Of a stretch of 62,219 bases of DNA, positions 36,868 to 45,756 are shown piece after piece. This DNA comes from Pseudocolwellia agarivorans. Lineage in GTDB: Bacteria; Pseudomonadota; Gammaproteobacteria; Enterobacterales; Alteromonadaceae. The stretch is taken from contig NZ_MUZU01000017.1 of the NCBI RefSeq assembly GCF_002000085.1, positions 1 through 62,219 of the forward strand, given 5' to 3'. The notes under the pieces are model-generated. The model did no database searches. It was not told the origin of the DNA and was given only the letters and a program-made list of their open reading frames with translations. The position numbers and the translations under genes are program-made. Positions within the stretch are counted from its first letter, which is position 1. Each line of letters begins with the position of its first letter.

Positions 36868-38052
36868 ATGACCAAACCTTCTGAACTTCCATTAAAAGGA
36901 ATTAAAGTTGTCGAATTTACCCACATGGTAATGGGACCAACAACAGGCGTTATATTGGCTGACCTTGGGGCAGACGTTATTAAGATAGAGCCGATAACAG
37001 GCGACAATACGCGTAGATTAAAAGGTTCGGGATCTGGTTATTTTTCTATGTACAACCGTAATAAAAAAAGCCTGTGTTTAGATATAAAATCAGAAGAAGG
37101 CAATAAAGTTGCACTGTCTTTAATAAAAGAAGCCGATGTATTAATAGAAAACTTTAGACCCGGTGCTATGGATAAACTAGGCTTTGGTTTTGACGACTTA
37201 ATAAAAATAAACCCTAGACTTGTGTATTGCTCGTTAAAAGGTTTTTTAAGTGGGCCTTACGCTCATAGAACGGCCTTAGATGAAGTTACCCAAATGATGG
37301 GCGGTTTAGCTTACATGACAGGGCTAGAAGGTAAACCCATGCGTGCAGGATCCTCCGTTATCGACATTACTGGCGGCATGTTTGGTGTTATTGGTATTTT
37401 AGCAGCCATAGAAGAAAGACATAGAACAGGTGAAGGTAAGCAAGTTACTAGTTCGTTGTACGAAACTACCGCTTTTATGGTGGGCCAACACATGGCGCAA
37501 CAAGCGGTTACCGGAGAAGCTCCACCACCTATGTCGGTACGTCGGTCAGCTTGGGCCGTTTATGACATTTTTCAATGTGCTAACAATGAACAAGTATTTG
37601 TAGGTGTAGTCAGTGATACACAATGGCGTATTTTTTGTGATGCGTTTGGTTTAGATGAACTCGGCAAAGATGAATCGCTAGCGGCCAACAATGGCCGTGT
37701 AAGCCAAAGAGAACGTATTCTACCTGTAATTAACGCGGCATTTGCTAAGTTAAGTAAAACTGAGCTCATGGATACCTTAGAAAAATCGGGCTTACCCTTT
37801 GCGCCAATTAATAAACCGTCAGACTTATTTGATGATCCTCATTTAAACGCTGGCGGCTTAATTGATGTAACATTACCGAATGGTGATAAAACTAAACTTC
37901 CTGCTATTCCTTTAGAAATGAATAACCAACGTTTTGCACTACGTAGAGATATTCCTACAGACAATGGTAATTCAATTAATACACTACAAGATGCAGGTTT
38001 TAGTCAAGAAGAAATAAATAAGCTGATTGATCTAGGTGTGATCAGAGATTAA
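36868..38052 (+). CDS. CaiB/BaiF-type (class III) CoA-transferase
   Basis: 394 residues. KGIKVVEFTHMVMGPTTGVILADLGADVIKIEP.GDNTR, FSMYNRNKKSLCLDIKS, DVLIENFRPGAMDKLGFG and the Asp of LDEVTQMMGGLAYMTG fit the family. Transfers CoA to an acid, activating it for lyase or hydratase steps. GGGAAC precedes the ATG. Alone on the plus strand, facing the lyase operon. Confidence 0.93.
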   Translation: MTKPSELPLKGIKVVEFTHMVMGPTTGVILADLGADVIKIEPITGDNTRRLKGSGSGYFSMYNRNKKSLCLDIKSEEGNKVALSLIKEADVLIENFRPGAMDKLGFGFDDLIKINPRLVYCSLKGFLSGPYAHRTALDEVTQMMGGLAYMTGLEGKPMRAGSSVIDITGGMFGVIGILAAIEERHRTGEGKQVTSSLYETTAFMVGQHMAQQAVTGEAPPPMSVRRSAWAVYDIFQCANNEQVFVGVVSDTQWRIFCDAFGLDELGKDESLAANNGRVSQRERILPVINAAFAKLSKTELMDTLEKSGLPFAPINKPSDLFDDPHLNAGGLIDVTLPNGDKTKLPAIPLEMNNQRFALRRDIPTDNGNSINTLQDAGFSQEEINKLIDLGVIRD

Positions 38053-38169
38053 ATACCTTTTTCATTAAGCATGATAAATCATACCTAATATATGGGGACG
38101 CTTTACTAACTGGCATCCCCATCCTACTTCTACGTAATACGTCATATAACCTTCAAGGTCGTTAATAGC

Positions 38170-38544
38170 ATGAAATCTATAGGTCAACTGGCTAAAGAAT
38201 TAAAAATGAATGTTGAAACAATAAGGTTCTATGAAAAACAAGGTCTTATAACTCAGCCTATTAAGCCTGACGTGGGGTACCGCATGTATGATGAAGCTAT
38301 AGCTAATAAACTTATATTTATAGCTAAAGCGAAAACATTGGGTTTTAGTTTAAAAGAAATAGCATCATTATTGTTAATGGATAATAACTGCACTCAACTA
38401 GAAGATCTTCATTTAGAAAAGCTCACCATTATTCGTGAAAAAATCACTCATTTACAGCTGTTAGAAAAAGCAATTAATGATATGGATCATGTATGTAAAT
38501 CAAACAACCAGAGTAATTCCTACCTTATTAACGCATTGAAATAA
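38170..38544 (+). CDS. MerR family regulator with two Cys
   Basis: 124 residues: MerR HTH (IGQLAKELKMNVETIRFYEKQGLI) and the dimerisation helix. Cys at about 77 (NNCTQLED) and 109 (DHVCKS) resemble those of metal-sensing MerR/CadR/ZntR proteins. No metal-export gene is nearby, so the effector is unknown. Confidence 0.85.
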   Translation: MKSIGQLAKELKMNVETIRFYEKQGLITQPIKPDVGYRMYDEAIANKLIFIAKAKTLGFSLKEIASLLLMDNNCTQLEDLHLEKLTIIREKITHLQLLEKAINDMDHVCKSNNQSNSYLINALK

Positions 38545-38553
38545 CATGTTATA

Positions 38554-38800
38554 TACCCGTAACCATTCAAGATGCAGGTTTCAGTGGGAACTAAAAATAA
38601 TTTAGGCACAGATTTCATGTTCCAGACGAAATCTAAGGTCTATATCCATGTATGCAAGGCATTAAGTTTACGTCATGGTTATTCTCGGTAACTGCTTCTG
38701 CGTTAATGCTTTTTATAAGGGAACGATCATTATTACAAAGCACTGCCTGAATTGATATCACTCAAGCATTCTGAAATAGCCTCTTGAGTGGTAACGGGTA
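38554..38800. mobile_element. MITE-like element (247 bp)
   Basis: Ends: TACCCGTAACCATTCAAGAT and the complement of CTCTTGAGTGGTAACGGGTA are imperfect inverted repeats of about 30 bp. The interior is non-coding. A fragment with the same end lies at 8115. The remaining gap up to leuD (38801-39049) is AT-rich with no gene I can support. Confidence 0.65.
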
Positions 38801-39049
38801 CAAGACACTTATTAATGTCGATTTTTAATGCTTTTATACTGATACCGCTATAATTTAGAAACAGCAGAATATTTGATAGTTATTAAAAAGGTACATAAGA
38901 ATAGAATAATAACTTGATTAATCTCATTCGGTTAACGAATTTTATCAGGTGGGTAATATATTATTGGGATGGTAGATATTTACTCTCTTTTATAAACAAA
39001 GTTATAGATTATAAATCCTATCATCCCAAGTTCAGGTTCAATATAAAAA

Positions 39050-39667
39050 CTAATTTAACCAAGGATATGTTAATTGGTAGTTTTGTTGAAAATGTTTAAT
39101 TTTATCAGTTAACTTTAAAGTTACGTCAATCACGTCAAGCCCTTCAATCAACATGGTTTTTCTTTCTGGTTCTATGTCAAAAGTAAATCGCTCACCTGAA
39201 GGTGCTTCAATCCACGTTTCTTGTAGGTTAACGGCTAATTGATTTTCTTGTGGTTGTGCCTGAACTTGCTCGGCTAAACCCACAATAGTTTCATACGATA
39301 ATTGCACAGGTAATATACCGTTACGAATGCAATTATTATAAAAAATAGTCCCAAAACCAGAGGCTATAACCACTTTAACGCCATATTCTTTTAACGCCCA
39401 TACGGCATGCTCTCTTGATGAGCCACAACCAAAGTTGTCTCCAGCGAGTAATATTGTGGTATTTGCATATTCCGCTTTATTAAGAATAAAATCAGTGGTT
39501 AATTCTCGACCACCAGGTAATGTATATCGCCAACCAGCAAATAGCCCCTCACCTAATCCGTCTTTAGACACTCGCTTCATTTCTCGTGATGGAATTATTG
39601 CATCGGTATCTATATTTGATTGCAACATAGGAGCCGCAACACCTTGATGCTGTATAAACTTATCCAT
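39050..39667 (-). CDS. LeuD-like aconitase-family small subunit
   Basis: 205 residues, matching the 3-isopropylmalate dehydratase small subunit (swivel) domain: LQSNIDTDAIIPSREMKRVSKDGLGEGLFAGWRY, and DNFGCGSSREHAVWALKEYGVKVVIASGFGTIFYNNCIRNG. Overlaps leuC by 1 bp. The operon (FAD oxidase, hydrolase-fold gene, large subunit, this) is not a leucine operon: leuA and leuB are absent. So a hydro-lyase for another malate analogue (for example a methylmalate) is likely. Confidence 0.88.
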   Translation of the reverse strand: MDKFIQHQGVAAPMLQSNIDTDAIIPSREMKRVSKDGLGEGLFAGWRYTLPGGRELTTDFILNKAEYANTTILLAGDNFGCGSSREHAVWALKEYGVKVVIASGFGTIFYNNCIRNGILPVQLSYETIVGLAEQVQAQPQENQLAVNLQETWIEAPSGERFTFDIEPERKTMLIEGLDVIDVTLKLTDKIKHFQQNYQLTYPWLN

Positions 39668-41070
39668 TAAATATACTCCCTAGGATCAGCTATTCGCCCT
39701 GCTATGGCTGAAGCTGCTACAGTAACAGGGCTAGCAAGGTGTGAGCGGGTTTGAGGCCCTTGCCTGCTTTCAAAATTTCGGTTGGTGGTGGTAACAACAC
39801 GGTGCTGAAAACCAAAACTTTCGCCCCCAGCGTTAAAACACATTGAACAACCCGATTCGCGCCATTCAAAACCTGCGGCTATAAATATTTTGTCTAAACC
39901 TTCTTCTTCCGCTTGTTTTTTAACAGAAGTAGAACCGGGAACACAAATAGCTTTTACACCGCTGGCAACTTTTTTACCTTTGAGTAATTGAGCCGCTAGT
40001 CGTAAATCTGAAATTCGACTATTAGTACATGAACCAATAAAAGCTCCATCTATACTGAGTTCAGTTAGTTTAGTTCCTACTGAAACATCCATATATTGCA
40101 TGGCTTTATTGAGTGTTTTCAGCTGGTTTTCGTCACAATTGTCATCAGGCGTTGGGACAACAGAATTTATTGCACAAGTATGCTGAGGACTATTACCCCA
40201 AGTAATAGTAGGATAAATTTTTTGGCAATCAATACGTATCACTTTATCAAAAACAGCATCCGTGTCGGTGAATAAAGACTGCCAATATTTCACAGCTTTA
40301 TTCCAGTTTTCTCCTTTAGGTGCATATTTGCGACCCGCTAGGTACTCTATGGCTTTTTGATCTGGCGCGATAATACCAGAAAAAGCAGAAAACTCGACCG
40401 CCATATTACATAAGGTTAATCGGGCTTCAATTTCTAAGTTTTCAACAGCTTCACCACAAAATTCAACCATATAACCAGCACCACCTGCTGCACTATATTC
40501 ACCAATTAAGTGTAAAATCATATCTTTTGCAGTAACGCCAAAAGATAACTTGCCGTAAAACTCTACTTTCATATTTTTAGGTTTGGTAACACGTAACGTT
40601 TTAGTGGCTAAAGCATGTTCTGCTTCACTTGAACCAATACCCCAAGCTAATGCACCTAAAGCCCCTTGCGAACAAGTATGACTGTCAGGACAAACTAAGG
40701 TTGCACCCGGCTGTACTATGCCTAATTCAGGTGAAATTACGTGCACAATACCTTGTAATGGATCATTCACATCAAACAAGTTAATGCCAGCATTATGGCT
40801 GGCTTCTCTTGTAGCAATAATAAAATCTTCACCACTGGGCATTGTAGTTTTATCGGTTCTACCGGGAAAAGTATCTACAATATGATCCATAGTGCAAAAA
40901 ACTTGTTCAGGACTCACCACTTTGCGGTTATCTGCTTCTAAACTTTTAAGTGCGATAGAGCCTGTACGCTCATGTAAAAACACCCTGTCAATATAAATAA
41001 GGCCTGCGCCATCGTCTAAGTTTTCTATGACATGACTTTGCCAAATTTTTTCAAATAATGTGTTAGCCAT
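39667..41070 (-). CDS. LeuC-like aconitase-family large subunit
   Basis: 467 residues with the three 4Fe-4S ligands Cys348 (IGSCTNSR), Cys408 and Cys411 (SGCSMC). The segment after the last Cys pair (FNAGGESFGFQHRVV..TTNRNFESRQGPQTRSHLASP) departs from that of true LeuC (which continues LAMNPD), affecting the substrate pocket. Two-bp gap to the preceding hydrolase-fold gene. Forms a heterodimer with the 39050 product. Confidence 0.9.
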   Translation of the reverse strand: MANTLFEKIWQSHVIENLDDGAGLIYIDRVFLHERTGSIALKSLEADNRKVVSPEQVFCTMDHIVDTFPGRTDKTTMPSGEDFIIATREASHNAGINLFDVNDPLQGIVHVISPELGIVQPGATLVCPDSHTCSQGALGALAWGIGSSEAEHALATKTLRVTKPKNMKVEFYGKLSFGVTAKDMILHLIGEYSAAGGAGYMVEFCGEAVENLEIEARLTLCNMAVEFSAFSGIIAPDQKAIEYLAGRKYAPKGENWNKAVKYWQSLFTDTDAVFDKVIRIDCQKIYPTITWGNSPQHTCAINSVVPTPDDNCDENQLKTLNKAMQYMDVSVGTKLTELSIDGAFIGSCTNSRISDLRLAAQLLKGKKVASGVKAICVPGSTSVKKQAEEEGLDKIFIAAGFEWRESGCSMCFNAGGESFGFQHRVVTTTNRNFESRQGPQTRSHLASPVTVAASAIAGRIADPREYI

Positions 41071-41072
41071 AA

Positions 41073-41927
41073 TTATTTCCCTGAAAGATTACTCAACGTT
41101 TTTACTGAAGATTGTAATGTGGCAAAACGGTTTTCAATGCCCGCGTCTGCATGTTTCATTTCAATATTTGCAGGTAAGTCTGCCTTATCAAGTCGATCAA
41201 CGTAAGGTTTAAGCATTGAAGATTCCCACCGAATTAAGTGAGTGGCTATAGTTACTTTAGCCAACTGCTCTGGGCGTTCATTCATAAATGCAGCTTCGTA
41301 AGCTAAATGGTAATTTTTACCTGCTGTAAAATATTCCATCAATGTTTGATGTTTGAGTTCCGCAGGTATTTCAGCATGACTAACACGCGCTTTTTCTGAT
41401 GTATCAAACCACGGAAAGTAATGGTAAAGCTGATTCGCAATTTTCCACACTAAAGTTAAGTGAGAACCATCTTCTTTTGGTTCTATATTTGGAAAATACT
41501 GTTTAAGTATTTCTTCGCGTTCTTCATCGTAAAACCACGCAGCATTTTCTAATACAATACCGTTAATGCTGTTGGGGTAAGCTTTTGCATATTCAATCGC
41601 AATTTGCGCCCCCGTTGCTGAGCCATAAATAACCGCGTCTTCAAGATTTAATGCATCAATAAATAACTTTAAAGCGTCAACATAAGGTGCTAATCCACCG
41701 CTATTTTCAGGTAACGGATCTGATTGTCCGTAGCCTGGAGCATCCCATGCAAACACCTGATTATTTTCAGCCAGTAAATTCATCATAGGTAACATAAAAT
41801 TTGATGATAAAGGCGATGGATGCAACAAAATAACCGGCTTACCTTGCCCTTGGCTACGATAATGTATTTGCCAAGGAGATCCATTGTTTAAAGTAACATA
41901 ATGCTTTAGCGCTTTACTGTTATTCAT
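41073..41927 (-). CDS. Alpha/beta-hydrolase-fold protein without canonical Ser
   Basis: 284 residues from the ATG at 41927 (GGGAG upstream). Typical core: VILLHPSPLSSNFMLPMMNLLAENNQVFAWDAPGYGQSDP. The nucleophile elbow reads GSATG (102-106): Ala in the Ser position, though a Ser is next to it (103). So it is either catalytically altered or uses a shifted residue. It resembles the 29136 protein, which also lacks the Ser. Operon gap 15 bp to the FAD oxidase. Confidence 0.85.
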   Translation of the reverse strand: MNNSKALKHYVTLNNGSPWQIHYRSQGQGKPVILLHPSPLSSNFMLPMMNLLAENNQVFAWDAPGYGQSDPLPENSGGLAPYVDALKLFIDALNLEDAVIYGSATGAQIAIEYAKAYPNSINGIVLENAAWFYDEEREEILKQYFPNIEPKEDGSHLTLVWKIANQLYHYFPWFDTSEKARVSHAEIPAELKHQTLMEYFTAGKNYHLAYEAAFMNERPEQLAKVTIATHLIRWESSMLKPYVDRLDKADLPANIEMKHADAGIENRFATLQSSVKTLSNLSGK

Positions 41928-41942
41928 ATCAACTCCCAAACC

Positions 41943-43529
41943 TTACTTTAAGCCTAAAGACTCTGGGTTAATACGCCCTTCAGGGTCAACAATAGCTTTA
42001 ATGGCTTCAATAAGTTTGTAGGTATCTGGCTCTATACCCTCTTTAAATCGGTACGTTTTACCTATTTGTAAATGTACAGCACCTAAGTCTTTATATAGCT
42101 CAACTAAATCAGTTCGAATTTGTTGCACAAGATCACGAGCTTCTAGGTTTTCATCAAACTTAGTGAGCTTAGCTAAATGGTCTTTTTCAACACTGTGCTC
42201 ATGTATTTCGGTATAAGCATCTGGCCAAAAGAATACTGGTTCAAGTACAAAACAATTGGTTGAAACAACAGCAAATAAATGACCTGCGCCAATACCGTAT
42301 TTGTCCATACCTTCTTTATGACTTTCAAAAACATTTTCAATTGCTTTAAAAGCACTTTTTAATTTTGAATGAGGAAATAACCCATGGCTAGGAACCCAAC
42401 GCTCACCTTCAGGGCCTAACATACCGTTAACCGGACCAAATGGATTTGCTCTTACTATTTTAGGAATACTGTTTTCAATTTCTTTACCGTTAAACTTAGC
42501 AACTATTTCTCTGATCTCTTTCATTCTAGCGTTTACCGCTATTTCTATACGATCTTCAACAATAATTTGTACCGAGTAGTCAACATCTTTCATGTATCCT
42601 CGGCCAGCTAATGCAACCTTGGCACCTTCTTTAAGAGCACCGAATAATGAACCTGAAGATTTCATGACACCCGCTAAAGCTTTAACGTCTGAACTTAAAC
42701 TTTCTCTTTTTAAACGTTGAGTTTGTAAAAAGGGATCAAAACCAAAACATTCCATTGCTAGGCCTTTTCTACCAATTTCACTCATGGCGTCTAACGACTC
42801 ATCAGCGGTTTTAAAATCAAAGGCTAGATAACCTTTCGCTGGTAGTTCAGGCATTAAACGTAACGTAGCTTCAGCTTTAAAGCCAAGAGCTCCCGTATCT
42901 GCTGTAAATAAACCGGTAAGATCAGGTCCATAATGACGGAAAAACGGCGTACTATTTATTTGCGCACCAGATCCCGTTTTAATAATAGTTCCGTCTGCTA
43001 TAACAACTTCTAATCCAATCACTGAATCTACTGCTGTGCCGTATTGCCCTGTGCCCCAAAAAACTGAGTTTTGAGATAAACCACCACCAATGCTAGCTTT
43101 GCTGCCTGATAACGTACCCCAATAAGGTGTACGTAAACCGGTGCCTTTTAATGCTTCATGTAGCGCTTTCCATGTACAGCCACATTCAACAGTGACATAC
43201 ATATCTTGTTCATTTATTTCTAACACACGACTCATGCCAGACATATCAATCATTAAGGTATTTTCTTTACTTGGAACATAACCTTTGGTGTAAGACATTC
43301 CGCCACCGCGAGGAACAACCGTTATGCTATATTCTTTGGAGATTTTAAGTATTTCTGACAATTGACTTTTATTTGCAGGACGTGCAACAGCTAACGCTAA
43401 CAGATCTTTTGTGTATACGTCTTGCGCATACAGATTTCTAGAGTATTCATCTGTTAATAAATTTTCGCTACCTAGTACATTAATTAATGCATTTATGGCA
43501 TCTTGATAAGAAGATGTTTCTATTGTCAT
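41943..43529 (-). CDS. VAO/PCMH-type FAD-binding oxidoreductase
   Basis: 528 residues from the ATG at 43529 (GGAG, six bases upstream); a TTG would add four. FAD-binding (PCMH) domain: TVVPRGGGMSYTKGYVPSKENTLMIDMSGM.., CGCTWKALHEALKGTGLRTP, GTLSGSKASIGGGLSQNSVFWGTGQYGTA. The second domain ends in GRINPESLGLK, like 4-cresol dehydrogenase/vanillyl-alcohol oxidase and glycolate-oxidase relatives. Likely oxidises an alcohol, phenol or hydroxy-acid. First gene of the four-gene operon. Confidence 0.9.
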   Translation of the reverse strand: MTIETSSYQDAINALINVLGSENLLTDEYSRNLYAQDVYTKDLLALAVARPANKSQLSEILKISKEYSITVVPRGGGMSYTKGYVPSKENTLMIDMSGMSRVLEINEQDMYVTVECGCTWKALHEALKGTGLRTPYWGTLSGSKASIGGGLSQNSVFWGTGQYGTAVDSVIGLEVVIADGTIIKTGSGAQINSTPFFRHYGPDLTGLFTADTGALGFKAEATLRLMPELPAKGYLAFDFKTADESLDAMSEIGRKGLAMECFGFDPFLQTQRLKRESLSSDVKALAGVMKSSGSLFGALKEGAKVALAGRGYMKDVDYSVQIIVEDRIEIAVNARMKEIREIVAKFNGKEIENSIPKIVRANPFGPVNGMLGPEGERWVPSHGLFPHSKLKSAFKAIENVFESHKEGMDKYGIGAGHLFAVVSTNCFVLEPVFFWPDAYTEIHEHSVEKDHLAKLTKFDENLEARDLVQQIRTDLVELYKDLGAVHLQIGKTYRFKEGIEPDTYKLIEAIKAIVDPEGRINPESLGLK

Positions 43530-43593
43530 TGTGATCTCCAACTTATTATTATATTGAACTGAAAGAATTTACTGAGATACACAACCCAATAAA

Positions 43594-43677
43594 CCTATTG
43601 ACCTAACATTAGTACTTTATAGCATTGAAATAAATAAATTACGAAGTTTTTTACGTTTTTCATTTGACCTTTAGCAA
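43594..43677. promoter_or_regulatory. Divergent promoter with island motifs
   Basis: CCTATTGACCTAACATT (43594-43610) and TTGAC-CTTT-AGCAA (43664-43677), between the FAD oxidase operon and the GntR gene. Confidence 0.45.
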
Positions 43678-43758
43678 AAGGCCTACAAACTAAACGTTAT
43701 GATTACTTGTAACATTGTTATATCATTTACCCATAATAATGCACACGGAGCGCTAATA

Positions 43759-44532
43759 ATGTCATTTGATACGCAATTTGACTCATTAAAACAATATCCC
43801 CTGAAAGAAGATTCTCCCACGCCCTTGTATTTTCAACTGTATAGTTTGTTAAAACAAAATATATTGAATGGGAGTTTAGAAGATGGATCAAAACTTCCTA
43901 CTGAATTAGGTTTATCGAAAGCATTTAGTATTTCAAGAATAACGGCAAAACGCGCATTAGATGAATTATCAGCCGAAGGTTTAGTTGAACGACGAAGAGC
44001 TAAAGGCACCCATGTTACTCATAAATATGAACCTAAACCGGTAAAAGCACCATTAATTGGTATGTTGCAAGAATTAGAGTTTATGGGGCAACATTCAGAC
44101 GCTAAAGTTATTGAAATAGTTCATACCCGTCCTCCTGCCGAGATAGCAAAAGAATTTGGCTTAGCTAATGGCGAACAGTTATTAAAAATGACACGTGTAC
44201 GTATTAGAGACAATGAAGCGTTTGGTTTTTACAGTAGCTGGAGTAAAGGCTTAGATAAGTTTAACGATAAAGCAACGCTTGAATCGACGACACGTTTAGA
44301 AGTTTTTAGAAAAAACGGTATTGTAATCGCTCATGTTAAACAAGCATTAAGCGCAAAAGCCGCAAACCTTAAAGAAGCGACGGAATTAGGCGTTGATACG
44401 GGGTTTCCTTTATTAACATTAACACGTCGGTCTTTTGATAAAGACGAAAACTTAGTGGATTATCTTCATGCGAGCTATCATCCAGATAGATTTCAGTACC
44501 ATATGGATTTAACGCCTGAGTCGATAAAGTAA
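43759..44532 (+). CDS. GntR/HutC family regulator 1
   Basis: 257 residues from the ATG at 43759 (GGAG 8 bases upstream); the ORF could begin at 43699. Winged HTH (PTPLYFQLYSLLKQNILNGSLEDGSKLPTELGLSKAFSISRITAKRALDELSAEGLVERRRAKGT) and UTRA effector domain. Divergent from the FAD-oxidase/LeuCD operon, so it may repress it. Confidence 0.93.
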   Translation: MSFDTQFDSLKQYPLKEDSPTPLYFQLYSLLKQNILNGSLEDGSKLPTELGLSKAFSISRITAKRALDELSAEGLVERRRAKGTHVTHKYEPKPVKAPLIGMLQELEFMGQHSDAKVIEIVHTRPPAEIAKEFGLANGEQLLKMTRVRIRDNEAFGFYSSWSKGLDKFNDKATLESTTRLEVFRKNGIVIAHVKQALSAKAANLKEATELGVDTGFPLLTLTRRSFDKDENLVDYLHASYHPDRFQYHMDLTPESIK

Positions 44533-44580
44533 GTAAAATAGTTACATTGGCTTCATCTAAAATTTTAGAAAAAACACTTA

Positions 44581-44612
44581 ATGCTGAATACTTAAATTAT
44601 TCAGCATTTTTA
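44581..44612 (+). terminator. Terminator of GntR 1
   Basis: ATGCTGAATA / TATTCAGCAT stem with a 7-nt loop, followed by TTTTA; 49 bp after the stop. Confidence 0.85.
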
Positions 44613-44766
44613 TATTACCTCCCCTATAACTTACAACAACCTCAGTACAATGTAATTAAAATCAAAAACTTAAGATGTTTACCTTAAATATTTCACATGC
44701 TATAAAACTTCAAAAAATCAAAATTCAAGCCATATATTTTTTATAAACACATCGTTTTAAGACATA

Positions 44767-44780
44767 TTGACCAATGTCAA
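44767..44780. promoter_or_regulatory. Perfect TTGAC-N4-GTCAA operator
   Basis: TTGAC-CAAT-GTCAA, 114 bp upstream of GntR 2; with the site at 19536 one of two perfect copies in the window. Confidence 0.6.
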
Positions 44781-44893
44781 TTTAGTATTAAATATTCCCT
44801 TAAAGATTTGTTGGCAAGTATGCTCAATTACTATAGTCTAAATATGTCCGGACAAATTCAACTAAGTGTCATTCTGTTAATTGGAAACAAAAA

Positions 44894-45649
44894 ATGACTA
44901 AAACAAAATCAACATCGTCTAAAACCAAAACAGCAAAATATGTTGAAATTGGTGAAAAGCTAATCAAACAAATACTTTCTGAGCAATATGCATTACATAG
45001 CTTATTGCCAACTGAAAAGCAGCTGTGTGAGCAATTTAAAATAAGTCGCCATACCGCTCGTGAAGCACTTAGGCATGTAGAAAAAACAGGTTTAGTTGAA
45101 CGTAAGCAAGGCTCTGGCACCATGGTTATACGTAACTCAATGCCCGAAAAGATTAACCAGTTTATTAATAGCGTTAACGATTTATTGAAGTTTGGGCAAA
45201 GTACTCGTTTTAATATAAAAGTAAGCGATATTATTCAGTTAGATCAACAAATGGCTTTACTGCTTGATACCACTAAAGGTGAACATTGCATACATGTGGG
45301 AGGAATAAGGCTAGAACCTCATGATCAAAAACCTATTTGTTATTCAAATATTTACCGCCTACCTCATATGGATGCCGTAGATGAGCAACTCAAAGATAAA
45401 AAAACCGCAATATACGCGGTAATGAAAGCATTAAACGATAAGAATATAGGCAAAATAGAACAACAAATATCAGCTTGTTTAATACCTGAAGAATTAGCTT
45501 ATCAACTAAATACGGAAGCCAATTCAGCAGCAATGAAAATTACCCGTCGTTATTTTAATAAAAAAAATGATGATTTAATTTTAGTTGCTGAAAGTATCTA
45601 CCCGGCTAAACGTTTTAGTTTTTCTACTATACTTTTCCCTAATGAATAA
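44894..45649 (+). CDS. GntR/HutC family regulator 2
   Basis: 251 residues: basic N-terminal tail, HTH (ALHSLLPTEKQLCEQFKISRHTAREALRHVEKTGLVERKQGSGT) and UTRA domain. The palindrome at 44767 is in its promoter, so it could be an autoregulator recognising that site. GGAAAC precedes the ATG. Precedes the MFS gene by 107 bp. Confidence 0.93.
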   Translation: MTKTKSTSSKTKTAKYVEIGEKLIKQILSEQYALHSLLPTEKQLCEQFKISRHTAREALRHVEKTGLVERKQGSGTMVIRNSMPEKINQFINSVNDLLKFGQSTRFNIKVSDIIQLDQQMALLLDTTKGEHCIHVGGIRLEPHDQKPICYSNIYRLPHMDAVDEQLKDKKTAIYAVMKALNDKNIGKIEQQISACLIPEELAYQLNTEANSAAMKITRRYFNKKNDDLILVAESIYPAKRFSFSTILFPNE

Positions 45650-45756
45650 GTTGTTATACAAGTTAATTAGTTAGGGTTAAATAATAAAAATAAATTTATA
45701 AAACATACTTGTAAATAAAAAAGCAAGACTCGCAAACACAATTATTAGGAGCGAAT

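Noticed and set aside
38914-39099. A plus-strand ORF of 61 codons.
   Set aside because: Overlaps the end of leuD antisense; composition AT-rich and without a motif.
39050-41070. Leucine biosynthesis leuCD.
   Set aside because: No leuA or leuB, altered residues after the Cys pair and an operon with catabolic genes.
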